Notes: generated from the sequence alone by a model not told the origin. A DNA stretch of 6,649 nucleotides from Micromonosporaceae bacterium (GCA_017354595.1 JAFMQQ010000179.1:1-6649); one strand, 5' to 3'; shown: positions 1 to 5,944, counted from the stretch's first letter. Numbers and translations: made by a program.

Positions 1-384
1 CCGGGCGACCTGATCGGCATCGACTACGGCGCCGGCACCGGTACCGGCACCGGCACCGGACACGTCGTCATCGTCCGGTCCGGCAAGGGCGTCTATACCG
101 GAAACATGACCTTCGCCGGCGAGACGCAGCACGCGGTCGAGGTCATCGACTGCACCTGCGACCCGCACGGTGTGTACGGTCTCAACGACTACGCCGCGTA
201 CCCGGACAGCCGGATGCCGGCCGCGAACGTGGCGAACCACGGCGGCGGGTACGGGCACATGATGTTCTACAGCAGCCAGGCAACCGGTGCGTTCAGCCGG
301 TACCGGTGGAGCGTCAACACCGGCCGATCCGGCACCTACACCACCGCCCAGCGACCCATCACCGCGGTCCGCGTCGTCGCGTGA
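1..384 (+). CDS. C-terminal part of a probable NlpC/P60-like secreted or cell-wall protein (5' end outside window)
   Basis: The frame is open from base 1 to a TGA at 382-384, giving 127 residues; the true start lies to the left. The fragment opens with PGDLIGIDYG, a Gly-Thr run, then GHVVIV. A 'GDL(I/V)...GHV.IV' strand-loop-strand is the usual layout around the active-site His in NlpC/P60 and related papain-fold hydrolases, so His21 is a candidate catalytic residue and the Cys would be upstream, out of view. Later landmarks are a VEVIDCTCDPHG segment (residues 46-57), a Gly-rich NHGGGYGHMMFY strand (79-90) and a YRWS segment (101-104). Family knowledge suggests cell-wall or peptide hydrolysis outside the cell, but no signal peptide can be checked here. 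It could equally be a substrate-binding beta domain. The reading frame is well supported; the fold assignment is tentative. Confidence 0.72.
   Translation, partial: PGDLIGIDYGAGTGTGTGTGHVVIVRSGKGVYTGNMTFAGETQHAVEVIDCTCDPHGVYGLNDYAAYPDSRMPAANVANHGGGYGHMMFYSSQATGAFSRYRWSVNTGRSGTYTTAQRPITAVRVVA
34..57 (+). repeat. GGYACC hexamer repeat, four units, inside the partial CDS
   Basis: Four tandem hexamers read GGCACC, GGTACC, GGCACC, GGCACC. They encode an alternating Gly-Thr run at residues 12-19, between two predicted beta strands just before the conserved-looking GHV. Perfect hexamers keep the frame when units are gained or lost, so the loop length could vary between strains. Confidence 0.8.
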
Positions 385-392
385 ACCGCGGT
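361..392 (+). terminator. Stem-loop spanning the stop codon of the partial CDS
   Basis: The self-complementary octamer ACCGCGGT occurs at 361-368 and again at 385-392, so the two copies can pair. Inside them CGCG at 370-373 can pair with CGCG at 378-381 around a TCGT loop. The structure encloses the TGA at 382-384. There is no T-run, as is common in high-GC actinobacteria. It may help end transcription or protect the 3' end; the function is inferred. Confidence 0.4.
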
Positions 393-403
393 CGCGCATC
401 GCT

Positions 404-425
404 CCGGTGCCGCCGAAGGCACGGG
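404..425 (+). terminator. Second hairpin downstream of the partial CDS
   Basis: GTGCC at 407-411 pairs with GGCAC at 418-422 around the six-base loop GCCGAA. After one G-G mismatch, CC at 404-405 can pair with GG at 424-425. It starts 20 bases after the stop codon, has no T-run, and sits between two convergent genes, where a terminator is expected. Confidence 0.45.
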
Positions 426-512
426 GACCGGGACGTCGCGTCCACGCATGGAGAACCCCTCGGATCGACGTGGGCCTCCGGTCGATTCGAATGCATCGCA
501 CGATGGCAAGGT

Positions 513-535
513 CCTGCGGAAGAACCGCTGGCAGG
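513..535 (-). terminator. Weak hairpin downstream of the beta-glucosidase gene
   Basis: CCTGC at 513-517 is complementary to GCAGG at 531-535; alternatively GCGG at 516-519 pairs with CCGC at 525-528 around AAGAA. It lies about 75 bases past the stop of the minus-strand gene. Both folds are short, so this is only a candidate terminator for that gene. Confidence 0.2.
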
Positions 536-610
536 CGTGGGGTCTGCGGGATCCACGAGTCCCTTGTGGACGGTCTACAGAGGAGTGTCGCCGACTGGCC
601 CGGGATCCGG

Positions 611-2863
611 TCAGGAGTTGGCCGCCGCGGTCAACTCCTCGATCGCGGCGGTGTCCAGCGGGCTACCTGGAAGGGCACCCAGCCGACCCAGCGGGACGCT
701 GCCGAGCAGGGCGAGGATCTGCGGATCGGCGGCGGGGCTGGGGATCTGGCCATGGTCAGCGGCGGCGAAGACCTGCCCGAGGAGTTCGGCGCCCTTCGGG
801 TCGCTCATCCATTCGGCGAGGGTGGAGTCGGCGGTCAGTGGCACGCGGGTGGCGTCGCCGTCGACCTCGACCGTGACACTGGTACGCGGATCGCGGGACG
901 AGGCGCCGACCGCTAGCCGGTATGCGCCGCCCTCGACCAGCCAGCGGCACAGCCGCGGATCCCAGTACGCGAGGTCCGACCGGGGGATGTGGATGCCGAC
1001 CTCGACCGTCTGGCCGGCCGGGATCGTGACGCTGGCGAAGCCCTTCAGCTCGCGAACGGCGCGCCGGACCCGGGAGCCGGGCAGGCTCGCGTACACCTGG
1101 ACGACTTCGCGGCCGTCGCGAGCGCCGGTGTTGCTGACCGGTACCCGCACCTCGATCCCACCGTCCACAATGGATGCGGTCGCCTGGCCGTACCCGAAGG
1201 TGGTGTACGACAGGCCGAAGCCGAACGGGTAGGCCACCTCCTGCTCGCGCGCGTCGAACCCGCGGTAGCCGACGTGGATGCCTTCGCCGTACCGGACATG
1301 CCCCGCCTCGCCGGGGAAGTCGAGGTACGAAGGATGGTCGGCGAGCCTGACCGGGATCGTCTCGGCCAGCCGGCCGGAGGGGTTGATCCGACCGAAGAGC
1401 ACGTCGGCCAGTGCCCCGCCGCCGGCCTGCCCGAGCAGCCAACCCTCGACCAGGGCGGGTACCGCGCGGTCCCACGCCCGGGTGAGCACGACCGCGCCGT
1501 TGCAGAGCACGACCACGGTCTTCGGGTTGGCCGCCGCCACCCGCTCGATCAGTGCGATCTGGTCGGCCGGCAGGTCCAGGGTCTGCAGGTCGAGGCCCTC
1601 GGTGTCGGCAGCGGTGCCGGCGAACACGACGGCGACATCGCTTTCCCGGGCGGCCGCGACGGCCTGCGCGGCGAGTGTCTCGTCCACGGTGCCACCGATC
1701 CGGTACCCGGCGGCGAACCGCACCGGCGCACTGGTCAGTGCGGTGATCTCGGCCAGGGCGTTGTCCAGCCGGGTCGGGTTGATCTGGGAGCTTCCGCCGC
1801 CCTGGTAGCGCGGTGTGCGGGCGTACTCGCCGATGACCGCGATCGAGGCACCGGACTGGGGGAGCGGCAGCAGGTCGCCTTCGTTCTTCAGCAACACGAT
1901 CGCCGCGCTGGCGACCTCGCGCGCCAGCGCGTGGTGCGCCTCGGCGTCATAGGTCGCGCCGGCCTGCGTCGCCGTTGCCTGCGTCGCGGCGGCTTGCGCC
2001 GTGGCGCCGGTACGGTCGATCAGCGCGAGCACCCGGTCCGCCGCGGTGGCCAGGGCGGCCGGGTCGAGCAGCCCAGCCGTGACCGCCTGTACCAGCGCCC
2101 GGTCGCCGGCCTCGTCGGGCCCGGGCATGGCCAGGTCGAGCCCGGCGCGTACCGCCGCGACCCGGTCGACCACCGCGCCCCAGTCCGAGACCACCACTCC
2201 GCCGAAGCCCCATTCGTCGCGCAGCACCTCGGTCAGCAACCAGTGATTCTGCGACGCGTAGACGCCGTTGATCCGGTTGTACGCGCACATCACCGTCCAC
2301 GGCTGCGCCTGCTGCACCACCCGCTGGAAGGCACGCAGGTACATCTCGCGCAGGCTGCGCTGGTCCAGGTCGGCGCTGATCCGCATCCGGTCGGTCTCCT
2401 GGCTGTTGACCGCGAAATGCTTCAGCGACGCGCCCACGCCCTGGCTCTGCAGGCCGCGTACCCACTCGACCGCCAGCACGCCGGTCAGCAGCGGATCCTC
2501 GGCGTAGTACTCGAAGTTCCGCCCGCCCAGCGGAGTGCGCTTGAGATTGATGCCCGGGCCGAGCAGTACCGCCACACCCATCGCCCGCGCTTCGCGGCCG
2601 AGCGCGACCCCGACCCGGTGCACCAGTTCGGGATCCCAGGTGCAGCCCATGGCGACCGCCGGTGGGAAGCAGGTCGCCGGCTCGCTGACGAGTATCGCCA
2701 GCTGATCCGGCCCGGCGACCTGCTTGCGTACGCCGTGCGGGCCATCGGTGAGCATGAGCGCCGGAAGGTCCCCGACCGCCTTGGTGTACCACAGGCTGGC
2801 GCCACTGGTCAGCGCCGCCTGTTCGGTCAGGGAGAGTCGGGACGACGGGGCATCGTTGGTCAT
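611..2863 (-). CDS. Glycoside hydrolase family 3 beta-glucosidase, cytoplasmic
   Basis: This 750-residue protein hydrolyses terminal beta-linked glucose (or a related sugar) from oligosaccharides or glycosides. The N-terminal TIM-barrel domain (about 10-285) carries LTDGPHG (38-44), a KHF motif with Lys148-His149, and VVSDW with Asp227, the expected retaining nucleophile. The alpha/beta sandwich domain (about 310-500) has LLKNEG (324-329), YQGGGSS (353-359) and a TEGLD loop whose Glu422 is the likely acid/base. GQAGGGALADVLFG (478-491) and PFGFGLSYT (546-554) are typical, and a fibronectin-III-like domain follows (about 570-655). An extra tail of about 80 residues ends the protein. No signal peptide is visible, so it should act inside the cell. 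ATG at 2863-2861 is preceded by a good ribosome site. A weak -10-like TACGCT lies at 2898-2893 without a clear -35. The exact substrate cannot be read from the sequence. Confidence 0.95.
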   Translation of the reverse strand: MTNDAPSSRLSLTEQAALTSGASLWYTKAVGDLPALMLTDGPHGVRKQVAGPDQLAILVSEPATCFPPAVAMGCTWDPELVHRVGVALGREARAMGVAVLLGPGINLKRTPLGGRNFEYYAEDPLLTGVLAVEWVRGLQSQGVGASLKHFAVNSQETDRMRISADLDQRSLREMYLRAFQRVVQQAQPWTVMCAYNRINGVYASQNHWLLTEVLRDEWGFGGVVVSDWGAVVDRVAAVRAGLDLAMPGPDEAGDRALVQAVTAGLLDPAALATAADRVLALIDRTGATAQAAATQATATQAGATYDAEAHHALAREVASAAIVLLKNEGDLLPLPQSGASIAVIGEYARTPRYQGGGSSQINPTRLDNALAEITALTSAPVRFAAGYRIGGTVDETLAAQAVAAARESDVAVVFAGTAADTEGLDLQTLDLPADQIALIERVAAANPKTVVVLCNGAVVLTRAWDRAVPALVEGWLLGQAGGGALADVLFGRINPSGRLAETIPVRLADHPSYLDFPGEAGHVRYGEGIHVGYRGFDAREQEVAYPFGFGLSYTTFGYGQATASIVDGGIEVRVPVSNTGARDGREVVQVYASLPGSRVRRAVRELKGFASVTIPAGQTVEVGIHIPRSDLAYWDPRLCRWLVEGGAYRLAVGASSRDPRTSVTVEVDGDATRVPLTADSTLAEWMSDPKGAELLGQVFAAADHGQIPSPAADPQILALLGSVPLGRLGALPGSPLDTAAIEELTAAANS
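1952..2005 (-). repeat. Ala/Thr/Gln low-complexity linker in the GH3 protein
   Basis: Residues 287-304 use only Ala, Thr, Gln and one Gly, with an 'ATQ' theme repeated. On the plus strand this shows as repeated GCCTGCGTCGC-like units. It lies between the barrel and the sandwich domain, where GH3 enzymes have a linker, and probably grew by slippage without affecting the active site. Confidence 0.65.
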
Positions 2864-2867
2864 GGTG

Positions 2868-2875
2868 CTTCCTTT
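2868..2875 (-). promoter_or_regulatory. Ribosome binding site of the GH3 gene
   Basis: Read on the minus strand, AAAGGAAG at 2875-2868 precedes the ATG, with six bases between the GGA core and the start codon. It supports the ATG at 2863 as the true start. Confidence 0.75.
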
Positions 2876-2941
2876 CGCGCTGCCGAGCGGTCAGCGTACC
2901 GATCACCGGCCGACCGGCGCACGTGGCCACCGAGCCTGGTA

Positions 2942-2970
2942 CCGGCACTCAGCCGAGGACGAAGTGCCGG
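2942..2970 (+). promoter_or_regulatory. Candidate operator: 8-bp inverted repeat in the divergent intergenic region
   Basis: CCGGCACT at 2942-2949 is a perfect reverse complement of AGTGCCGG at 2963-2970. The half-sites start 21 bases apart, about two helical turns, the geometry of a dimer binding one DNA face. The site lies between the start of the GH3 gene (2863, minus) and the regulator start (3062, plus), so a bound protein could control both. A role as an RNA hairpin in one leader is an alternative. Confidence 0.4.
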
Positions 2971-3061
2971 CCCTCCAGCGACTCGGATACCGCGGTCTGG
3001 CCGACGATGTCGTTGGTCGCCGTCCGCCCGGTCGGGCCGGATGGCGTGCGACCATGCTGGG

Positions 3062-4333
3062 ATGACGGCCAGCGCCAGGGCGAGCGACCCCCGGGTCACC
3101 GTCGGGGTGGTCGGCCCGGCCGACCTGGTGGCACTCGTCGAACGGGTGGCGGCGCGGGAGTTCCCCGGGCTGCGGCTGCGCGGGATCGCGTACCCGAATG
3201 AGGCGCTGACGGTCGAGCTGGTCCGGGCGGCACCGGCCGACATCGACGCCTGGCTGTTCACCGGAGTCATCCCGTACACCCTGGCCCAGCAGGCCGGGGC
3301 GCTGGACCGGCCGGCCACCCACATCAGCTACACCGGCGCAACCCTCTACCGGCTGCTGGTCGAGTTGCTCTCCGGCGGCCGGATGGCCGACGCCATCAGC
3401 ATCGACACGCTGGATCGGGAGCAGGTCGTCGAGGCTTTCCGGGACGCCGCGCTTCCGGTCGCCGGGGTGCGGGTGATGGACTACCAGCCGGGTCGCGACG
3501 CGAGCCGGTTCGCCGAGTTCCACCGGGCGGTGGCGCGGGAGACCGGGCGCAGCCTGGCGATCACCTGCGTCCGCTCGGTCTACACCGAGATCGCCGGCCA
3601 GATCGAGACGATCCGGCTCGCGCCCGCCGTCGCCTCGGTACGGTCGGCCCTGCAGACCATCACCCTGGCCAGCCTGGGCCGGGCCGGCGCGGACGCCCAG
3701 GTGGTGCTCGGCTTCATCGAGGTCTGCGACCCGGACCCGGATCTCGCCGATGACGTGACCGCGTTGGCGGGCAGCCTGTTCGCGCTGCACGAAGGGCGCT
3801 ACCTGCTGGTGACCACCCGTGGGGCGGTCGAGGACGCCACCGCGGGATTCCAGCGGCTGCCGCTGCTGGATCGGCTGCGCGGCCGCCAGTCGTGGGCGCA
3901 CATCGGGCTCGGCGTGGGCCGGTCGGCCGCCGAAGCCGACGCGTTGGCCCGCCGGGCGCTGGCCCGCTGCCGGGCGGTCGGGCCGTTCACGGCGGTGGTA
4001 GCGCTCGGCAATGGTGGCGACATCGTTCTGGCCCACGCCGATTCGGCCGATGGCGATGCCGGTACCGCCGACGCACCGGTACCGGTGGCGGTGGCGGTAC
4101 GCCGTTCCGGGCTGTCCCAGGCAACCCTGGACCGGTTGAAGGCGGTACTGGACGGGTGGGGCGAGGACGGCATCACCTCCGGCGACATCGCCGAAGCTCT
4201 GGCCATCGAGCCCCGCACCGCCCGGCACACCCTCAAGCGACTGGAGCGGGCCGGCATCGCCCGGCCGATCGGCCGGCTGCAGGCCGGCACCACCGGCCGC
4301 CCACCGACCATCTACCGGATCCGGCTCAGCTGA
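3062..4333 (+). CDS. Transcriptional regulator: ligand-binding-like domain, degenerate GGDEF-like domain, C-terminal winged HTH
   Basis: The 423-residue protein appears cytoplasmic, with no membrane segment. Residues 11-70 (VTVGVVGPADLVALVERV..., DAWLFTG) resemble the start of a PrpR-N or periplasmic-binding-like sensor lobe, extending to about 180. Residues about 205-325 look like a GGDEF/GTP-cyclohydrolase-III-type fold: the IGLGVGRSAAEADALARRAL helix at 281-300 matches the 'GxGxTxxEAxxxAxxAL' style, but no GGDEF catalytic signature is seen, so enzymatic activity is unlikely. Residues about 350-420 form a winged helix: ITSGDIAEALAIEPRTARHTLKRL, then a GRPPTIYRI wing. It probably binds DNA in response to a small molecule and controls its neighbours. 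ATG 3062 was chosen because conserved-looking sequence begins soon after; ATG 3041 is in frame and adds seven residues. Neither has a good ribosome site, so a leaderless or weakly initiated message is possible. Its 3' end overlaps the convergent aldolase gene by 8 bases. Confidence 0.85.
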   Translation: MTASARASDPRVTVGVVGPADLVALVERVAAREFPGLRLRGIAYPNEALTVELVRAAPADIDAWLFTGVIPYTLAQQAGALDRPATHISYTGATLYRLLVELLSGGRMADAISIDTLDREQVVEAFRDAALPVAGVRVMDYQPGRDASRFAEFHRAVARETGRSLAITCVRSVYTEIAGQIETIRLAPAVASVRSALQTITLASLGRAGADAQVVLGFIEVCDPDPDLADDVTALAGSLFALHEGRYLLVTTRGAVEDATAGFQRLPLLDRLRGRQSWAHIGLGVGRSAAEADALARRALARCRAVGPFTAVVALGNGGDIVLAHADSADGDAGTADAPVPVAVAVRRSGLSQATLDRLKAVLDGWGEDGITSGDIAEALAIEPRTARHTLKRLERAGIARPIGRLQAGTTGRPPTIYRIRLS

Positions 4334-5396
4334 GCAGCGGTGCGTTCGGGTGGCCTACCTGCACCCGGGCGCGTGCGGCGTCGTACGCCGCGAACACTTC
4401 GGCTCGCTCGTCCGGGTGCAGTGGCACACCGTACGGGTCGTGTGCGGCGCGACCCGGAATCAGGCCTTCCCGCTCGGCGACCCACAGCATCCGCTGCACG
4501 TATCCGTCGACCGGGGGCCGGAAGACGGTCGCGGCGAACCGGTCCAGGACTGCGGATGCGGCACCGAACGCCGCGGTGTCGCCGGCGAACCAGGCGCGTA
4601 GCGGTATCGCGGACAGCCGGGCGGCGGCCGCGGCGATACCGACCAGCGCGGCATCCGCCCCCCAGCTCAGCGAGGCGCCGTACATGATGTCCTCGCCGGT
4701 GATCGCGAGCGCCCCGCCGGCGTGCACGGCGTCGATCGCCGTCCGGCAGGCCGCCGCGTCATCCAGCGTCGCCAGCTTGACTCCGGCGATATGCGGGCGG
4801 GCGGCCAGCTCGGTCAGCAGCGCCGGGTCGTAGGCGACACCGCCGGCACCCGGGTAGAGCAGGAATCCGATCACCGGAAGGCCGGTCGCCCCGGCCAGGC
4901 TGTCATGCAGCGCGAGTGTGCGCCGGACCCGGGTCTGCGGGTCCGACAGTGCGGGAACCGGGTATGCCATCAGCCCATCGGCGCCGCCGGCGGCGGCCTG
5001 TTCGGCCAGGCGCAGGCTTGCGCTCAGCTGCTCGTCGAAGTCCCCGGCCGCGCGTTGCTGGCCCGGCGCACCCGGCCGGCCGGTCGCAGCGTGCCGATCC
5101 GTCGCGCCGTGCCGCACCGTCGCGACCGGCGGACCGACCGCGGCCAGCACCGGGCCGGTTGTCGCGGCACGGAATGCGGACAACACCCGCGACCGTACCG
5201 CCGCCGGCAGGTGCAGGCCGCGACCGGTGTGCGCCCAGACGCATACACCGTCGACGGCGGGTACCAGGGCGGCCACGTACCGCTCGAGGTCATCCGGCGA
5301 GAGTTCGCCTGATCCGGTCAGCGGCGTGAAAGGGGCGGAGATCAGCCGCCCGGACAGGTCGGCGATCAGTTGCCGGGTACGCGATGCGATCTCCAT
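4326..5396 (-). CDS. DHDPS/N-acetylneuraminate lyase superfamily aldolase, not a typical DapA
   Basis: This 356-residue protein has the class I aldolase (beta/alpha)8 plan. HIAGVKLAT holds Lys207, the expected Schiff-base lysine, and FLLYPGAGG (residues 178-186) holds Tyr181 where DapA has its catalytic Tyr in 'LYNVPxRTG'. The C-terminal GEDIMYGASLSWGADAAL (234-251) fits the family. Several DapA features are changed: the 'GTTGE' pyruvate loop reads AHTGRG (55-60), and the Arg after the catalytic Tyr is absent. Thus a 2-keto acid aldolase or dehydratase on another substrate is more likely than lysine synthesis. An insert of about 26 residues (about 89-116) contains a duplicated hexapeptide. 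I chose ATG 5396 over an in-frame GTG at 5405 because the GTG lies inside the Shine-Dalgarno sequence. The gene converges on the regulator and may be under its control. Confidence 0.88.
   Translation of the reverse strand: MEIASRTRQLIADLSGRLISAPFTPLTGSGELSPDDLERYVAALVPAVDGVCVWAHTGRGLHLPAAVRSRVLSAFRAATTGPVLAAVGPPVATVRHGATDRHAATGRPGAPGQQRAAGDFDEQLSASLRLAEQAAAGGADGLMAYPVPALSDPQTRVRRTLALHDSLAGATGLPVIGFLLYPGAGGVAYDPALLTELAARPHIAGVKLATLDDAAACRTAIDAVHAGGALAITGEDIMYGASLSWGADAALVGIAAAAARLSAIPLRAWFAGDTAAFGAASAVLDRFAATVFRPPVDGYVQRMLWVAEREGLIPGRAAHDPYGVPLHPDERAEVFAAYDAARARVQVGHPNAPLLS
5091..5126 (-). repeat. Imperfect 18-bp tandem duplication in the aldolase gene
   Basis: The units at 5091-5108 and 5109-5126 agree at 15 of 18 positions. 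On the coding strand they encode VATVRH then GATDRH (residues 91-102). The repeat lies in a loop insert that other DHDPS-family enzymes lack, consistent with growth by duplication. Confidence 0.7.
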
Positions 5397-5399
5397 CGA

Positions 5400-5410
5400 G
5401 ATCACCTTCT
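5400..5410 (-). promoter_or_regulatory. Strong Shine-Dalgarno of the aldolase gene; it decides the start
   Basis: Read on the minus strand, AGAAGGTGATC at 5410-5400 matches 10 of 11 bases of the extended complement of the 16S rRNA tail (AGGAGGTGATC), three bases before ATG 5396. The upstream in-frame GTG (5405-5403) is part of this site and is therefore an unlikely start. Confidence 0.75.
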
Positions 5411-5494
5411 AGCCCGGGCGCTGCGCCGTCAAGGTGCCTTCGCAGTGCCTGTGACACCGGCCACGGGCCGAGCGGATTGTGGCACGGCCTGCGT

Positions 5495-5523
5495 TTGACG
5501 CCGGTGACCAACCGGGCAACCGT
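5495..5523 (+). promoter_or_regulatory. Possible promoter for the HesB-like gene
   Basis: TTGACG at 5495-5500 is a good -35. Seventeen bases later AACCGT (5518-5523) has the key A and T of a TANNNT -10 but not the first T. A slightly later TAGGGG at 5523 has too long a spacer. The -35 is convincing and the -10 is weak. Confidence 0.3.
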
Positions 5524-5564
5524 AGGGGTTTGGCGCGCCACTGGAGTGACTGTACGAGCAATGG

Positions 5565-5571
5565 TAAGGAG
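5565..5571 (+). promoter_or_regulatory. Ribosome binding site of the HesB-like gene
   Basis: TAAGGAG lies seven bases before the ATG at 5579 and settles this start over the longer open frame that extends to 5384. Confidence 0.8.
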
Positions 5572-5578
5572 TTTCGAC

Positions 5579-5863
5579 ATGGTCACGCTGACCGACCACG
5601 CCGTCGCCGCCATCGAGAACCTGACCACCCAGTCGGAGGCCCCGCCGCGCAGCGGGCTGCGCATCGCCATGGATGGCAACCGGGGTTCCCTGCAGCTGAG
5701 CCTCGCGCCGCAACCGGTACAGGGCGATGAGGTGGTGGAGAGCGGCGGCGCCCGACTGTTCCTGGACCGCGACGCCGCCGTAGCGCTGGACACCAAGGCG
5801 CTGGACGCGGGCACCGATCCCGACGGTCGGGTCATGTTCACCGTCGTCGAGCCGTCGAGCTGA
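5579..5863 (+). CDS. HesB/IscA-fold (A-type carrier-like) protein without cysteines
   Basis: The 94-residue protein follows the IscA/HesB plan: an N-terminal helix (VTLTDHAVAAIENL), a GLRIAMDG strand (26-33), then GDEVVESGGARLFLDRDAAVALDTKALDA (49-77), which matches the 'D.VFE..GVKVLVD..S...L.G..LDY' layout of A-type iron-sulfur carriers. IscA proteins bind iron or a cluster through one central Cys and a C-terminal Cys-x-Cys. Here the central position reads GNRGS and the protein ends EPSS; there is no Cys anywhere. Fe-S delivery by the usual mechanism is therefore ruled out from the sequence, and the real role is unknown. Databases tend to label such actinobacterial homologues HesB or adhesin by similarity. 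It is a single gene with its own ribosome site and terminator, divergent from the aldolase across about 180 bases. Confidence 0.85.
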   Translation: MVTLTDHAVAAIENLTTQSEAPPRSGLRIAMDGNRGSLQLSLAPQPVQGDEVVESGGARLFLDRDAAVALDTKALDAGTDPDGRVMFTVVEPSS

Positions 5864-5868
5864 CCGGG

Positions 5869-5906
5869 CGGCCGCCCGGCGCGCCCGCATCGGTGCCGGG
5901 CGGCCG
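5869..5906 (+). terminator. Strong GC hairpin terminator after the HesB-like gene
   Basis: CGGCCGCCCGGC at 5869-5880 is a perfect 12-bp inverted repeat of GCCGGGCGGCCG at 5895-5906, with a 14-base loop. It begins five bases after the stop codon. It lacks a T-run, as is usual for actinobacterial intrinsic terminators, and separates this gene from the transporter unit. Confidence 0.75.
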
Positions 5907-5929
5907 TGCCTCCGCGGTCATCCTCACCG

Positions 5930-5940
5930 TCCACAGTGGA
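5930..5940 (+). promoter_or_regulatory. Palindrome upstream of the transporter promoter (site 1)
   Basis: TCCAC-A-GTGGA is a perfect 5+1+5 palindrome 30 bases before the -35 element. It is a candidate operator or activator site for the transporter unit. No regulator gene for it is in the window. Confidence 0.3.
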
Positions 5941-5944
5941 TGGC

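Noticed and set aside
2920..2925. CACGTG palindrome upstream of the GH3 gene
   Set aside because: Six bases with this composition are expected by chance, and no known actinobacterial regulator is tied to it here.
3013..3018. TTGGTC as a -35 for the regulator
   Set aside because: No TANNNT-type -10 lies 16-19 bases downstream, and it is too far from the start for a leaderless promoter.
989..3061. A roughly 690-codon open frame antisense to the GH3 gene, continuous with the regulator frame
   Set aside because: It is in exact codon register opposite the GH3 gene. Stops there would need Leu TTA/CTA or Ser TCA in the sense frame, which high-GC genes avoid, so the openness is a by-product. Its translation is Arg/Gly/Pro-rich and shows no family motif.
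2903..4228. A 441-codon minus-strand frame opposite the regulator
   Set aside because: It is a composition shadow of the regulator, with a Gln/Arg/Pro/Gly-rich translation and no recognisable domain, while the plus-strand frame has clear domain structure.
5384..5578. Extension of the HesB-like frame upstream to ATG 5384
   Set aside because: The added 65 residues overlap the aldolase start and its Shine-Dalgarno, have no HesB similarity, and ATG 5579 has a strong TAAGGAG site.
5927..5935. CCGTCCACA as a DnaA box
   Set aside because: It differs from the high-GC consensus TTGTCCACA at two of nine positions, there is no cluster of boxes, and no dnaA or dnaN gene is nearby.
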